The notes under the pieces were generated by a model that saw nothing but the letters and a program-made list of their open reading frames with translations, made no database searches and was not told where the DNA came from. A program made the translations under genes and the position numbers. A stretch of 64,000 nucleotides of DNA from an uncultured Caulobacterales bacterium. Lineage in GTDB: Bacteria > Pseudomonadota > Alphaproteobacteria > Caulobacterales > Caulobacteraceae. Every line of letters starts with the position of its first letter. Position 1 is the first letter of the stretch. Shown piece by piece: positions 28,143-37,214 of this stretch. The stretch spans positions 62,001 through 126,000 of the forward strand of contig CAISEP010000006.1 in assembly GCA_903884425.1 (NCBI GenBank). Direction: 5' to 3'.

Positions 28143-28997
28143 TCATCTCGGCGGCGGCGGGGGCGGCGAGGGGGGCACCGGACGTCCGGCAAAGCCCATG
28201 GTCATGTGGGGCAGGACCAGCCCGCCGCGGCATTCATGCCCGCGCAGTCCGGCGGGAAGGCGGGTGGCGGAATCGACGCAGGCGTCGTCGAGCTGGTCCT
28301 GCGTCAATCCCCGGGCCCCAGCGAGGTCCGCTCCCCGCAGGTCCGCCCGGGTCAGGTCGGCATCGGTGAAGTCCGCTCCGGCCAGGAAGGCACCGGCCAG
28401 GCTCGCATGGTCGAGGTCCGCGCCGCGGAAGCTCGCATGCTCGAAATGGCCGCCCCGGAAGGTCACGTCGCGGAATTCGCTGTCGCTGAACGTCGCGCCC
28501 CGGGCGTCGGCCCCCTGGAAGTCCACCGCGGTGAGGTTGGAGCCGCTCAGGTCCGCCGCCGCCAGATCGGCCCGCCGGAAGTCCACCGCCATCAGGTCCG
28601 TGGCCCGGAGATGGGCGTGGCCGAGGTGGCCGTCGCTGAAATTCACGGCCTTGCCGTCGAACCCCTCGAGCTGCGCCTCCACGAACCGCGCGCCGGAGAA
28701 GTTCGTCGCCACCGCGCTCGCCCCGCGCAGGTCCCCGTGGGAGAAGTCGGCATTGCGGAAGCTGGCGGCATGGAACTCCGCCCCCCTGAGGTCGGCACTG
28801 GTCAGGTTGGCGTCGGAGAAGTTGGATGCGGTGAAGGCGCTGCCCACGAGCCTGCGCCCGGCCAGGTCGCACTTGATGCAGGCCCCGCCGAACACCACCC
28901 GACGGGCCACGTCCCGGTCCGCCGCCAGGGCCCGCCCGGTCGGGGCTCCGGCCAGCAGAACGCTTACCAGCAGCAGGGCGCTCACGCGGGTCAACAT
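28143..28997 (-). CDS. Exported pentapeptide-repeat protein
   Basis: A 284-residue protein with signal peptide (LTRVSALLLVSVLLAG, cleavage near GRALAAD) followed by about 35 tandem A(D/N)LXX-type pentapeptides (NFSDANLTSADLRGAEF, ADLAAADLSGSNLTAVD). They should fold as a right-handed quadrilateral beta helix. Two Cys near the mature N-terminus (GACIKCDL) and two near the end (DDACVDS, GHECRGG) could form disulfides. The tail is Pro-rich (PVPPSPPPPPPR). ATG 28997 is chosen at the signal peptide. Function unknown. Confidence 0.8.
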   Translation of the reverse strand: MLTRVSALLLVSVLLAGAPTGRALAADRDVARRVVFGGACIKCDLAGRRLVGSAFTASNFSDANLTSADLRGAEFHAASFRNADFSHGDLRGASAVATNFSGARFVEAQLEGFDGKAVNFSDGHLGHAHLRATDLMAVDFRRADLAAADLSGSNLTAVDFQGADARGATFSDSEFRDVTFRGGHFEHASFRGADLDHASLAGAFLAGADFTDADLTRADLRGADLAGARGLTQDQLDDACVDSATRLPAGLRGHECRGGLVLPHMTMGFAGRPVPPSPPPPPPR

Positions 28998-29124
28998 CGG
29001 TCCGTCACGTCTCCGTTCCGACGGTCCGCCGTCGGTCCCGTCGATTAGAGGCCTTATGGCCGAAGACGCCACTTAAATCGATGTCATCTCGAATGAACCC
29101 ATGGCGACGCGGGCCGTCCCAGGG

Positions 29125-31857
29125 TCAGCCGCGCACCTCCTGTGCGGCTCCGCAGGTGACGCAGATCATGCCGGAGCCCCGGGGCGTCATGGCGATGTCC
29201 CCGCAGGCCGGACAGACGCCGAAGCTGGCGTCGGCCACGGTCTCGCTGTCCGCCGGTCGGCGGGCCGTGGGCAGGAACAGCAGGTTGTCCGGCGCCGCCC
29301 CCCGGCTGAAGCCCTTGGAGATGAACCGCGCCGCCGACTGGGCGTCCAGCTTGTCGGCATGCCCGCCCCCCAGGCCGTCGGCGGACAGGGCGTCCGGATC
29401 GGCATTTGCCAGGTCGTGCCGGTCCAGATAGCTGATCCCCAGCTCCCGGAACACATAGTCGAGGATGGAGGTGGCGGACCGCACCTGGTCGTTGCCCGTC
29501 ACCGGTCCGGCCGGTTCGAACCGGGTGAAGACGAAGGCGTCCACGAACTCGTCCAGGGGCACGCCGTATTGCAGGCCGATGGAGATGGCGATGGCGAAGT
29601 TGTTCATCAGCGAGCGGAAGGCGGCCCCTTCCTTGTGCATGTCGATGAAGATCTCGCCGAGCTCGCCGTCGTCGTATTCCCCCGTGTGCACATAGACCTT
29701 GTGCCCGCCCACGGCGGCCTTCTGGATGTAGCCCTTGCGCCGGTCGGGAAGGCGGCGGCGGGTGCGGTCCCGCTCGATGATCCGCTCCACCACCCGCTCC
29801 GTGGCCGGACGCTCCGCCTGCGGCTGGGCCCGGGGCGGGGCCTCGGCTTCGGACAGGGGACCGATCTCGGCCAGCGGGCGGGCCCTGTGGACCTGGACAC
29901 CGGCGATGCCTGCGGAGAAGGCCTGGTCGATCAGCACCTCGATGTCGTCCACCATCAGGTCGGAGGCCACCGGCAGGTCCAGGCACGCCGCGCCGAAGGT
30001 GACCGGCACCAGGGCCGCGGCCAGGGCGATCCGGTCCGTCGCCCCGGCGGGGCGGTGCAGGGCCTCCAGCTCGTCGCCGCCGAGCACGATCCGGTCCGCC
30101 GCCTCGATCTCCGAGGGGGAGAAGCCGGCCTCTGCCAGCACGTCCAGCGCCGGATCGGCCAGGCGCTCCCCCGGCACCCCCAGCACGTCCTGGACGAAGC
30201 CCTCGCCGATCACGGCGGGGGCGAAGGCCTCCTGCAGGCGGCGCGCGGTGAGCAGCGCCGTCTCCGCCCGGCTGATCTCATGGTCGGTGAAGCCGCGGCT
30301 GCGCAGGGCCTGGGCGTTGACGGGACCCTCGTCCAGGGTCCGGGTTCCCAGCAGGGTCCGCCGCAGGGCCGCGGGGTCGAGGCCCAGGGCTCCGGCGGCG
30401 GCGAAGGCTTCGGCCTTCAGCACCGGAACCGTGATGCCGTCTTCGGTCTGGGCCACCCCCACGGGTCCGGCCCAGGGCGCGGCCCCGAGGGTCACGCCGC
30501 CCAGGCGCAGGCTGAGCTCCGCATCCTCGAACAGGCTGACCAGTCCGGTGCTCCGCAGGGCGGCGGGGTCCACGGCCCGGAGGCGGTGTGCCAGATCCGG
30601 GGACAGGTGCTCGGCCTGGTGGGCCAGCTGCAGCAGCCGCGTGGTGGCAACCGCCACATCCAGGTCCGCCTCGGGCCGGGGACCGGCCAGCTGGCCGAGG
30701 GCGACGGCCGTTTCCAGCGCCGCCACCGTGGCCAGCAGCACGGGCGAACGGACCTCCGCCGCCTCTACGGGCAGGCCGCGGGCGATTCGCCACTCAGTCA
30801 GTCCGGCAAGCGTGATCCGGCCGCTGCGGGCGGCGTACAGCCGGGTGGCGTCGGCGGCGTCCGCCGACCAGCCGCTGGCCGTCAGGATGTCGAGGGCCAC
30901 GGTCCACAGGCGGACCGCCGCGCACAGGGCTTCGTCGTCGATCCCGCCGTCCAGCACCAGCGCCAGCAGGTTCAGGGCGCAGGTCGGCGCGACCACGGCG
31001 TCCGCGAGGGCCCGGGCCGATTCCGCCGACGTGGCCAGGAGCAGGCGATCGCACTCCCAGGCGGCTTCGCTGGCGGCGGCCAGCGCGCCGCTGACCGCGA
31101 TGGCGGGCAGTTTCGGGAGGCTCAGGTCGCGGGCGCTGGACCGGGGGCTGCGGCCCTGCTGGCCGAGGGAGATGGCGTCGAGGATGGCCGCGTCATCGGC
31201 CCCGGCCGCGCGCGCCGCCCGGGCCGCCCGGCCGAGGGCCGGGTTGGCGGAGGGGTCTGCGCAGGCCTTGCGGTCCCCTTCGCAGCGCGCCACGGCCTCG
31301 GCCACGGCGGCCAGACGACGGTCCAGCTGGGCCAGGGCAGTTTGCGACAGGCGCGCCCCGCGCTCCGCCGCCAGGGCGGCGTCCAGGCGCTGGCGACCTT
31401 CGGCCGTGGCCAGATCGAAGAGGGAGGCTGCGTCGGCACCGGTCGGCGAGCCGGTGAAGGGGGAAATCCGTTCCCCCGACGCCCGCAGGGGACCGACGGC
31501 GGCGAGGCCCACCACCATCGAGGCGGTCAGGTCCTCGCGAAAGGCTTCGGCGTCGGCGGCGGTGTCGAACAGGCCCAGCGCCCAGCCCCAGTGGGCCAGC
31601 CGCTCCGACACGGCGGACAGGCGCCCGTCGAAGGCCGGGTGAGGGGCGGGCGGGCCCTGCCACGGCGGGTCCATGTCCGGCCGGTCCGTCGGGGCGGCGT
31701 CCAGCCAGTCGAGCCACGATTCGACCCGGGCATCGGTCCAGGACTCCGGCACGGTCACGACCATGACCCGGTCGATCCGCTCAATCTCGCGCGGTTCCAG
31801 CGGGACGCTGCGCGCGGATTCGGTGAACCAACGTTCAAATCGCATTCCAGACCCCAT
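29125..31857 (-). CDS. Degenerate NrdJ-like (B12-dependent ribonucleotide reductase) paralogue, TSCPD domain
   Basis: A 910-residue protein. Its last 205 residues match the C-terminal region of class II ribonucleotide reductase Nrd[58 protein letters not shown], then a zinc-type CPAC/CVTC pair (Cys882, 885, 899, 902). The N-terminus [15 protein letters not shown] also resembles NrdJ. The long middle is Ala/Leu-rich, and I find none of the reductase landmarks: no NxCxE-type motif, no paired active-site cysteines, no cobalamin/radical residues. A trace of the parent remains ([18 protein letters not shown]). ATG 31857 has GAGAGG about seven bases upstream. Likely a pseudo-enzyme with a regulatory or structural role (inference). 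Confidence 0.75.
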   Translation of the reverse strand: MGSGMRFERWFTESARSVPLEPREIERIDRVMVVTVPESWTDARVESWLDWLDAAPTDRPDMDPPWQGPPAPHPAFDGRLSAVSERLAHWGWALGLFDTAADAEAFREDLTASMVVGLAAVGPLRASGERISPFTGSPTGADAASLFDLATAEGRQRLDAALAAERGARLSQTALAQLDRRLAAVAEAVARCEGDRKACADPSANPALGRAARAARAAGADDAAILDAISLGQQGRSPRSSARDLSLPKLPAIAVSGALAAASEAAWECDRLLLATSAESARALADAVVAPTCALNLLALVLDGGIDDEALCAAVRLWTVALDILTASGWSADAADATRLYAARSGRITLAGLTEWRIARGLPVEAAEVRSPVLLATVAALETAVALGQLAGPRPEADLDVAVATTRLLQLAHQAEHLSPDLAHRLRAVDPAALRSTGLVSLFEDAELSLRLGGVTLGAAPWAGPVGVAQTEDGITVPVLKAEAFAAAGALGLDPAALRRTLLGTRTLDEGPVNAQALRSRGFTDHEISRAETALLTARRLQEAFAPAVIGEGFVQDVLGVPGERLADPALDVLAEAGFSPSEIEAADRIVLGGDELEALHRPAGATDRIALAAALVPVTFGAACLDLPVASDLMVDDIEVLIDQAFSAGIAGVQVHRARPLAEIGPLSEAEAPPRAQPQAERPATERVVERIIERDRTRRRLPDRRKGYIQKAAVGGHKVYVHTGEYDDGELGEIFIDMHKEGAAFRSLMNNFAIAISIGLQYGVPLDEFVDAFVFTRFEPAGPVTGNDQVRSATSILDYVFRELGISYLDRHDLANADPDALSADGLGGGHADKLDAQSAARFISKGFSRGAAPDNLLFLPTARRPADSETVADASFGVCPACGDIAMTPRGSGMICVTCGAAQEVRG

Positions 31858-31930
31858 GACCGACCCTCTCGCCAAAACGCTAGGCGCACGGATCGGTTTT
31901 CGCAACAGCTAGCGTGGAGATGTCCACTGA

Positions 31931-31946
31931 AACACTACATGTAGAC
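31931..31946. promoter_or_regulatory. Palindrome resembling an NrdR box
   Basis: ACACTACATGTAG contains the perfect palindrome CTACATGTAG (31935-31944), about 75-90 bases upstream of the NrdJ-like gene. It agrees with about 11 of 16 positions of the NrdR consensus as I remember it. Only one good copy is seen, whereas NrdR sites normally come in pairs, so this is weak. Confidence 0.3.
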
Positions 31947-32112
31947 GGGCGTGCCGGAGGATCGGGCGGGGCGGACCCTGCCGGTCGGCGGTGGAAACCG
32001 CCCCGTCCGCCGCCTGGCCGTGCTGGACGCCGGACGCCGCCCCGCCTATAACGACGGCGAGTGTTCGGCCGGGTCCGCGGATCCGGACCGGACGTCCCGT
32101 CCCGACAGCCGT

Positions 32113-32526
32113 ATGGTTTCGCCCGTGCTCAAACTGATCTTCACCTGGTGGAACGGCGCGACGGCCGGGATCCTGTACACCATCGCCCGCAATGCCACCC
32201 TGGTGGGCACGGACGAGTACGGGAACCGCTATTTCGAGTGCCGCACCTCGAAGGAGAGCTATGACAGCCGCCGTCGGCGCTATGTGCTCTATCGCGGCTA
32301 TGCGGAGCCTTCGAAGGTGCCGTCCGAGTGGCACGGCTGGCTGCACTACACCTTCGACGAGCCGCCGACCAAGGCCCCGCTGAAGCGCCAGAAGTGGGAA
32401 ACCGACCACCTGCCCAACCTCACCGGCACGCTCTATGCGTGGCGGCCGCGGGGGGCGATCGGCCGGTCGGGGCCCCGGGCCGCCTCCAAGGGCGACTACC
32501 AGTCCTGGACGCCCGGCGGCGAGTGA
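32113..32526 (+). CDS. Complex I accessory subunit NDUFA12 (17.2 kDa-type)
   Basis: A 137-residue homologue of the mitochondrial complex I subunit NDUFA12/B17.2, found in alphaproteobacteria as a supernumerary NADH:ubiquinone oxidoreductase subunit. Diagnostic motifs: VGTDEYGNRYFE, the RRRRYVLYRG block, PSEWHGWLHYT, and KRQKWETDHLPNLTGT. ATG 32113 opens at the first hydrophobic/aromatic helix (LKLIFTWWNGATAG). No strong ribosome-binding site is visible. The nuo operon itself is not in the window. Confidence 0.9.
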   Translation: MVSPVLKLIFTWWNGATAGILYTIARNATLVGTDEYGNRYFECRTSKESYDSRRRRYVLYRGYAEPSKVPSEWHGWLHYTFDEPPTKAPLKRQKWETDHLPNLTGTLYAWRPRGAIGRSGPRAASKGDYQSWTPGGE

Positions 32527-32590
32527 GTTTTTCCGGTCCGCGGTCGGCCCTAGGGCACCCGCCGGACCCTTTCGTCAGGAGACGAGTTGA

Positions 32591-33127
32591 ATGGCGAAGT
32601 CTGAGACCTGGGCCGAGACGGGCGTCGGTGCGCTGGTTCTGGCGGCCGCGGCAGGCTTTCTGATCTATGCGCTGGGCAACACCAGCAAGGGGGCCGACGC
32701 GGGCGGCTACGAGCTGATCGGCAAGTTCGGTGACGTGGGGGCGCTCGCGACGGGGGCCGATGTGCGCGTGGCCGGGGTCAAGGTCGGGGCCGTGTCGAAG
32801 ATCGAGCTCGATTCCAAGGCCTATCTCGCCAAGGTCCATGTGGTGATCAACAAGGACGTGAAGCTTCCCGCGGACTCCACCGCGAAGATCACCTCCAGCG
32901 GGCTTCTGGGCGGACAGCTGGTGGCCATCGCCCCCGGCGGGTCCCTGGACGACATGAAGCCGGGCGCGGAATTCCAGAACACGCAAGGGGCCGTGGACCT
33001 GTTCGGGCTGATCGGCCAGTTCGTGCGGCCGAGCTCCGGCGCGGCGGCACCGGCGTCCGGATCGGCCCCGGCCCCGGCTCCGGCTGCCGCGGCACCGGCC
33101 AAGTCCGCCGACCCGTATCCGGGCTGA
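32591..33127 (+). CDS. mlaD: Phospholipid-transport substrate-binding protein MlaD
   Basis: MlaD is the inner-membrane-anchored MCE-domain subunit of the retrograde phospholipid transporter. The 178-residue protein has one N-terminal membrane helix (VGALVLAAAAGFLIYALG), an MCE domain with ADVRVAGVKVGAVSKIELD and SSGLLGGQLVAIAPGG, and a Pro/Ala-rich tail. A good site (CAGGAGA) precedes the ATG by about nine bases. The partner genes mlaE/F are not adjacent. DUF2155 follows by eight bases and is co-transcribed. Confidence 0.92.
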   Translation: MAKSETWAETGVGALVLAAAAGFLIYALGNTSKGADAGGYELIGKFGDVGALATGADVRVAGVKVGAVSKIELDSKAYLAKVHVVINKDVKLPADSTAKITSSGLLGGQLVAIAPGGSLDDMKPGAEFQNTQGAVDLFGLIGQFVRPSSGAAAPASGSAPAPAPAAAAPAKSADPYPG

Positions 33128-33135
33128 GCCGGACC

Positions 33136-33768
33136 ATGTCCCGCCCGGTGACGCTTCCTGTGCTGCTGGTGTCGGCCACTCTGGTGGCGACTATCGGCGT
33201 CGGGGCTGCGCTCGGCCTGGCGGAGGAGCCGAAGGGGGCCACTGCCCCGGTGAAGGCGGTCGCCCCGAGGCCGGTTTCGGCAAAGCCGATCCTGGCCCGG
33301 GACTATTCCATCGGCACCCTCGCCCCTGAGGATACGGCCACGCAGCAGGCCGCCCCCGATGCCGCGCCCGTGCCGGACAATGCCGTGGCCGGGACTGCGG
33401 CCAAGGCCCCTGATCCGCAGAAGCGTCCCCGCTATGGCGCGGCCATCCTGCAGGCGGTGGACAAGGTGACGGCGGAGACCCTGCGCTTCGAGGCCCGGGT
33501 GGGGCAGCCTGTGCGGTTCAAGGGGCTGGTGGTCACGGTCAACACCTGCGAGACCACTGCGCCGGACGAGGACGCGCCGGACTCCATCGCGCATCTCTCG
33601 GTTCTCTCCCAGCCCGAGGGGATGACCACTGCGGCGGCGCGGGATGCCTATCGCGGCTGGATGTATGCCAATGCCGCGGCGGTGCACCCGTTCCAGCACC
33701 CGGTCTATGACCTGTGGCTGATCGCCTGCAAGGCCTCGGCCCCCGTGGCCCCGGACGCCAATCCGTAG
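33136..33768 (+). CDS. DUF2155 exported protein
   Basis: A 210-residue exported protein: signal segment ([20 protein letters not shown]), a low-complexity Ala/Pro spacer, and a C-terminal DUF2155 domain of about 100 residues ([62 protein letters not shown]). Function unknown; it neighbours mlaD and complex I genes in related bacteria. The last 64 bases overlap the 3' end of the convergent aat gene, so both strands code. Confidence 0.85.
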   Translation: MSRPVTLPVLLVSATLVATIGVGAALGLAEEPKGATAPVKAVAPRPVSAKPILARDYSIGTLAPEDTATQQAAPDAAPVPDNAVAGTAAKAPDPQKRPRYGAAILQAVDKVTAETLRFEARVGQPVRFKGLVVTVNTCETTAPDEDAPDSIAHLSVLSQPEGMTTAAARDAYRGWMYANAAAVHPFQHPVYDLWLIACKASAPVAPDANP

Positions 33769-34358
33769 AAGTCCGCCGGAAGGGTGATGGCGCGCTTCAG
33801 GAGGGCCCGATAGGTCCGCCGCGGCACCTCCCGGACACCGAACTGCGACAGGTGATCGGTCCGGAACTGGCAGTCCAGCAGCTGGAACCCGCCCGCCCGC
33901 AGCCGCGCCACCAGATGCACCAGGGCGACCTTGCTGGCATCGGTCTCGCGGGAGAACATGCTCTCGCCGAAGAAGGCCGCGCCGAGGCGCACGCCATAGA
34001 GCCCGCCGACCAGCACCCCCTCCCGCCAGGTCTCGACGCTGTGGGCCAGGCCCATCCGTGCCAGGTCGAGATAGAGCCTGCGGATCTCGGGATTGATCCA
34101 GCTGTCCGGGCGGTCCGGCCCGCCGCCGGCGCAGCCGTCCACCACCGCGGCGAAGGCGGTGTCGATGCGAATCTCGAAGCGGTCCTGGCGCACGGTCCGC
34201 GCCAGCCGCCGGGCGATGTGGAAATCGTCCAGCGGCAGGATGCCCCGCTGCGGCGGATCGACCACATAGAGGGTGGGATCGTCACGGGACCTGGCCATGG
34301 GGAACACGCCCTGGGCATAGAGGCCCAGAAGGTCTTCGGCGGTGATGTCCCTGCTCAT
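33705..34358 (-). CDS. aat: Leucyl/phenylalanyl-tRNA--protein transferase
   Basis: Aat attaches Leu or Phe to N-terminal Arg/Lys of proteins, tagging them for ClpAP degradation (N-degron pathway). The 217-residue protein has the family sequence [20 protein letters not shown], the conserved [20 protein letters not shown] and [17 protein letters not shown], and [15 protein letters not shown]. The C-terminal 21 residues are encoded opposite the DUF2155 gene. Confidence 0.95.
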   Translation of the reverse strand: MSRDITAEDLLGLYAQGVFPMARSRDDPTLYVVDPPQRGILPLDDFHIARRLARTVRQDRFEIRIDTAFAAVVDGCAGGGPDRPDSWINPEIRRLYLDLARMGLAHSVETWREGVLVGGLYGVRLGAAFFGESMFSRETDASKVALVHLVARLRAGGFQLLDCQFRTDHLSQFGVREVPRRTYRALLKRAITLPADFYGLASGATGAEALQAISHRS

Positions 34359-34428
34359 GCCGCCAGACTAGCACGTTCGTCCGGGCGGCAAGAATGCGCA
34401 GGTCTGCGGGTCCCGGTCGGGCCGATGG

Positions 34429-35781
34429 TCAGGCGGCTTCGGTCTGGGCCTTGATCCACTGTTCCAGCCAGTGGATGTGGTAGTCGCCCTGGATGATGTC
34501 GGGTTCCACCAGCAGTTCCTGGAACAGGGGAATGGTGGTCTCGATCCCGCCCACGACCATTTCCGACAGGCACCGCCGCATCCGGGCGATGGCTTCCAGC
34601 CGGTCGCGCCCGTGGACGATGAGCTTGCCCGCCAGACTGTCGTAATAGGGGGGGATGACATAGCCCGCATACAGGGCCGAATCGAGCCGCACCCCCAGCC
34701 CGCCGGGGGCATGGAAGTCGGTCACCTGGCCGGGGGACGGGGTGAAGGTCCGCGGGTTTTCCGCGTTGATCCGGCATTCGATGGAATGCCCCTCGAAGGT
34801 GATGTCCTTCTGGGTGAAGGACAGGGGCAGGCCCGCGGCGATGCGGATCTGCTCGCGGACGAGATCGATGCCGGTGATGGCTTCCGTCACCGGATGCTCC
34901 ACCTGCAGGCGGGTGTTCATCTCGATGAAGAAGAACTCCCCGTCCTGGTACAGGAACTCGATGGTGCCGACGCCCAGATAGCCGATCTTGCGGATGGCCT
35001 CGACCACGATCTGGCCGATCTTCTCCCGGCCCGCGGCGTCCAGGGCCGGGGAGGGGGCCTCTTCCAGCACCTTCTGGTGGCGGCGCTGCAGGGAGCAGTC
35101 CCGCTCGCCCAGGTGGCAGACATTGCCGTGGCTGTCGGCGATCACCTGGATCTCGATGTGGCGGGGCTTCTGGAGGTAGCGCTCCATGTAGACCGTGCCG
35201 TCGCCAAAGGCCGCCGCGGCCTCGGAGCGGGCGGTGGACACCGCCTCCAGCAGGCCGTCGCGGTCCTTGGCCACCTTCATGCCGCGGCCGCCGCCGCCGG
35301 AGGCCGCCTTGATCAGCACCGGAAAGCCGATGGCTTCCGCCGCGGCTATGGCTTCCTCGTCGGTGGCCACGCCGCCGTCGGAGCCGGGCACCACGGGGAT
35401 GCCGGCGTCCCGGGCCGCCTGCTTGGCGGTGATCTTGTCCCCCATCATCCGGATATGCTCCGGCCGCGGACCGATGAAGGTCAGGCCGTGGGCCTCGATG
35501 ATCTCGGCGAAGCGGGCATTCTCCGACAGGAAGCCGTAGCCCGGATGCACCGCCTGGGCCCCGGTGATCTCGCAGGCGGCGATGATCGAGGGGATGTTCA
35601 GGTAGCTTTTCGACGCCGGGGCGGGGCCGATGCAGACGCTCTCGTCCGCGAGCCGCACATGCATGGCACCGGCGTCAGCCTCGGAATGGACGGCGACGGT
35701 GGCGATGCCCATTTCCCGGCAAGCGCGGTGCACCCGGAGCGCGATCTCGCCCCGGTTGGCAATCAGGATCTTGTCGAACAT
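34429..35781 (-). CDS. accC: Biotin carboxylase subunit of acetyl-CoA carboxylase
   Basis: AccC carboxylates biotin on AccB with ATP and bicarbonate, the first step of fatty-acid synthesis. The 450-residue length is normal. The N-terminus FDKILIANRGEIALRVHRA, ATP-grasp loop KAASGGGGRGMKV, and the catalytic region FFIEMNTRLQVEHPVTE are all present. It follows accB by nine bases in the aroQ-accB-accC operon. Confidence 0.97.
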   Translation of the reverse strand: MFDKILIANRGEIALRVHRACREMGIATVAVHSEADAGAMHVRLADESVCIGPAPASKSYLNIPSIIAACEITGAQAVHPGYGFLSENARFAEIIEAHGLTFIGPRPEHIRMMGDKITAKQAARDAGIPVVPGSDGGVATDEEAIAAAEAIGFPVLIKAASGGGGRGMKVAKDRDGLLEAVSTARSEAAAAFGDGTVYMERYLQKPRHIEIQVIADSHGNVCHLGERDCSLQRRHQKVLEEAPSPALDAAGREKIGQIVVEAIRKIGYLGVGTIEFLYQDGEFFFIEMNTRLQVEHPVTEAITGIDLVREQIRIAAGLPLSFTQKDITFEGHSIECRINAENPRTFTPSPGQVTDFHAPGGLGVRLDSALYAGYVIPPYYDSLAGKLIVHGRDRLEAIARMRRCLSEMVVGGIETTIPLFQELLVEPDIIQGDYHIHWLEQWIKAQTEAA

Positions 35782-35790
35782 AAGCGGGGC

Positions 35791-36321
35791 CTATTCGAGG
35801 ACGATCAGCGGCTCGCCGAACTCGACGGGCTGGCTGTCGCCGACCAGAAGCTCGACCACCTTGCCGGCGCGGGGGGCCGGGACGGGATTCATGGTCTTCA
35901 TGGCTTCGATGATCATCAGGGTCTGGCCCTGGGCCACGGTGTCACCCACCTTGGCAAAGGGTTCCGCGCCGGGTTGCGGCTGCAGATAGACCGTCCCCAC
36001 CATGGGGGACTTCACCAGGTCGCCGGTCCGCGCCACGGGGGCGGCGGGGGCTTCCACGACGGGCGCGGCCGCCACCGGGGCCGGGGCCGCGGCGGGGGCC
36101 GGAGCGGCCATCTGCGGGGCCGGGGCATAGACGGTCTGGGCCGCGGCCACGGTCACTTCCCGGGCGACGCGGATCTTCAGGTCCCCGCGCTCCACCTCGA
36201 TCTGGGTGAGGCCGGTGTCCTTCAGGATGTCGGCCAGCCGCCGGACGAGACGGGTGTCGATGGGATCGGCCGGTGCCTTCGGCTTTTCCGGAACGTCGGC
36301 CGGGTCCTTTTGAGCGCTCAT
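35791..36321 (-). CDS. accB: Biotin carboxyl carrier protein of acetyl-CoA carboxylase
   Basis: AccB carries the biotin that shuttles carboxyl groups. The 176-residue protein has an N-terminal helical segment ([20 protein letters not shown]), an Ala/Pro swivel linker, and the biotinyl domain with the modified lysine Lys142 in EAMKTMN. (EAMKLMN is the better-known form; Thr is common in this group.) It is four bases after aroQ and just before accC. Confidence 0.96.
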   Translation of the reverse strand: MSAQKDPADVPEKPKAPADPIDTRLVRRLADILKDTGLTQIEVERGDLKIRVAREVTVAAAQTVYAPAPQMAAPAPAAAPAPVAAAPVVEAPAAPVARTGDLVKSPMVGTVYLQPQPGAEPFAKVGDTVAQGQTLMIIEAMKTMNPVPAPRAGKVVELLVGDSQPVEFGEPLIVLE

Positions 36322-36325
36322 TCAG

Positions 36326-36799
36326 TCACCTTGGGGTTTGGGCGTCTGCGGCCGCCGAACGGCTCGAGGCCAGTCGGGCAGCGGCTTCGACCGCCAGTTC
36401 ATAGCTCGCCGGGCCGAAGCCCGTGATCTGGCCGGTGGCGGCCAGGGAAACGAAGGTATGCCGCCGGAAGTCCTCCCGGGCGGCGGGGTTGGTCAGATGG
36501 CATTCGACCACCGGAATTGTCAAAGTCTTCAACGCGTCCAGCAGGGCGATGGAGGTGTGGCCGTAACCGGCGGGATTGATCACCAGGGCACTGGCCCCGG
36601 TCCGGGCCTCGTGGATCCAGTCGATCAGGGCCCCTTCGTGGTTGGACTGATGGAACACCAGCCCATAGCCCAGGGCCTGGGCGCGGGCCTCGGCCAGCGC
36701 GCGAACCTGTTCCAGCGTGGTGGTTCCGTACAGATGCGGCTCGCGCAACCCCAGGAGATTCAGGTTGGGGCCGTTGAGCACATGGATCGGTTTCGGCAT
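36326..36799 (-). CDS. aroQ: Type II 3-dehydroquinate dehydratase
   Basis: AroQ dehydrates 3-dehydroquinate in the shikimate pathway. The 157-residue protein carries the type II motifs [20 protein letters not shown] (catalytic Tyr and Arg region), [33 protein letters not shown] and [18 protein letters not shown] 36799 is preceded by AAGGG; the long open frame upstream is not homologous. First gene of aroQ-accB-accC. Confidence 0.96.
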   Translation of the reverse strand: MPKPIHVLNGPNLNLLGLREPHLYGTTTLEQVRALAEARAQALGYGLVFHQSNHEGALIDWIHEARTGASALVINPAGYGHTSIALLDALKTLTIPVVECHLTNPAAREDFRRHTFVSLAATGQITGFGPASYELAVEAAARLASSRSAAADAQTPR

Positions 36800-36892
36800 A
36801 AGCCCTTGCTGGTCCATTCGATTCCAAGCCGCCCTTGTATCCCTGTGGCCAAACCGCCACAAGCACCTGTCTACGGATCGGAGAATGCGGCG

Positions 36893-37093
36893 ATGCAACT
36901 TATCGTCAACGGGGAAGAGCGGCAGGTGGCGGGGACGCCCACGGTGGCCGACCTTGTCACGGAGCTGGGCCTGGACCGGCGCAAGGTGGCGGTGGAGCGC
37001 AACCTCGAGATCGTGCCCCGCTCCCTGCACGAGACGGTGCGTCTGGCGGACGGCGACCGGATCGAGATCGTCCAGTTCGTGGGCGGCGGCTGA
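36893..37093 (+). CDS. thiS: Sulfur carrier protein ThiS
   Basis: A 66-residue ubiquitin-like carrier whose C-terminal Gly-Gly is thiocarboxylated to donate sulfur to the thiamine thiazole. Sequence [18 protein letters not shown] at the start and IVQFVGGG at the end fit. GGAGA lies about nine bases upstream. It is divergent from aroQ and precedes thiG. I see no TPP-riboswitch (CTGAGA-type) leader before it. Confidence 0.9.
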   Translation: MQLIVNGEERQVAGTPTVADLVTELGLDRRKVAVERNLEIVPRSLHETVRLADGDRIEIVQFVGGG

Positions 37094-37140
37094 GGTCTTC
37101 CCCGGGGCGCGATTTTCCGCAGCCGGACACTGGCTTCGGC

Positions 37141-37182
37141 GGTCGGCCGGTTCTAAACACGGGCACGTCGTGTCCGCCGACC
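37141..37182 (+). promoter_or_regulatory. Stem-loop between thiS and thiG
   Basis: GGTCGGC (37141-37147) pairs with GCCGACC (37176-37182), and ACACG/CGTGT pairs inside it. The 121-base gap is otherwise non-coding. It might stabilise the thiS message or control thiG translation; no T-tract follows, so it is not a simple terminator. Confidence 0.35.
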
Positions 37183-37214
37183 CCACTTTCCACAGATTCC
37201 TGGGAGGCCAAGCC

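Noticed and set aside
29101-31944. A 947-codon open frame opposite the NrdJ-like gene
   Set aside because: The minus-strand frame carries clear NrdJ-like motifs; the plus-strand product is low-complexity Arg/Gln/Gly.
36086-36118. Ala/Pro repeat region inside accB as a frameshift or insertion
   Set aside because: It is the normal swivel linker of the biotin carrier; the EAMKTMN variant is likewise common in this group.
36800-36892. TPP riboswitch before thiS
   Set aside because: The short leader lacks the CTGAGA/ACC-type core motifs and is too small.
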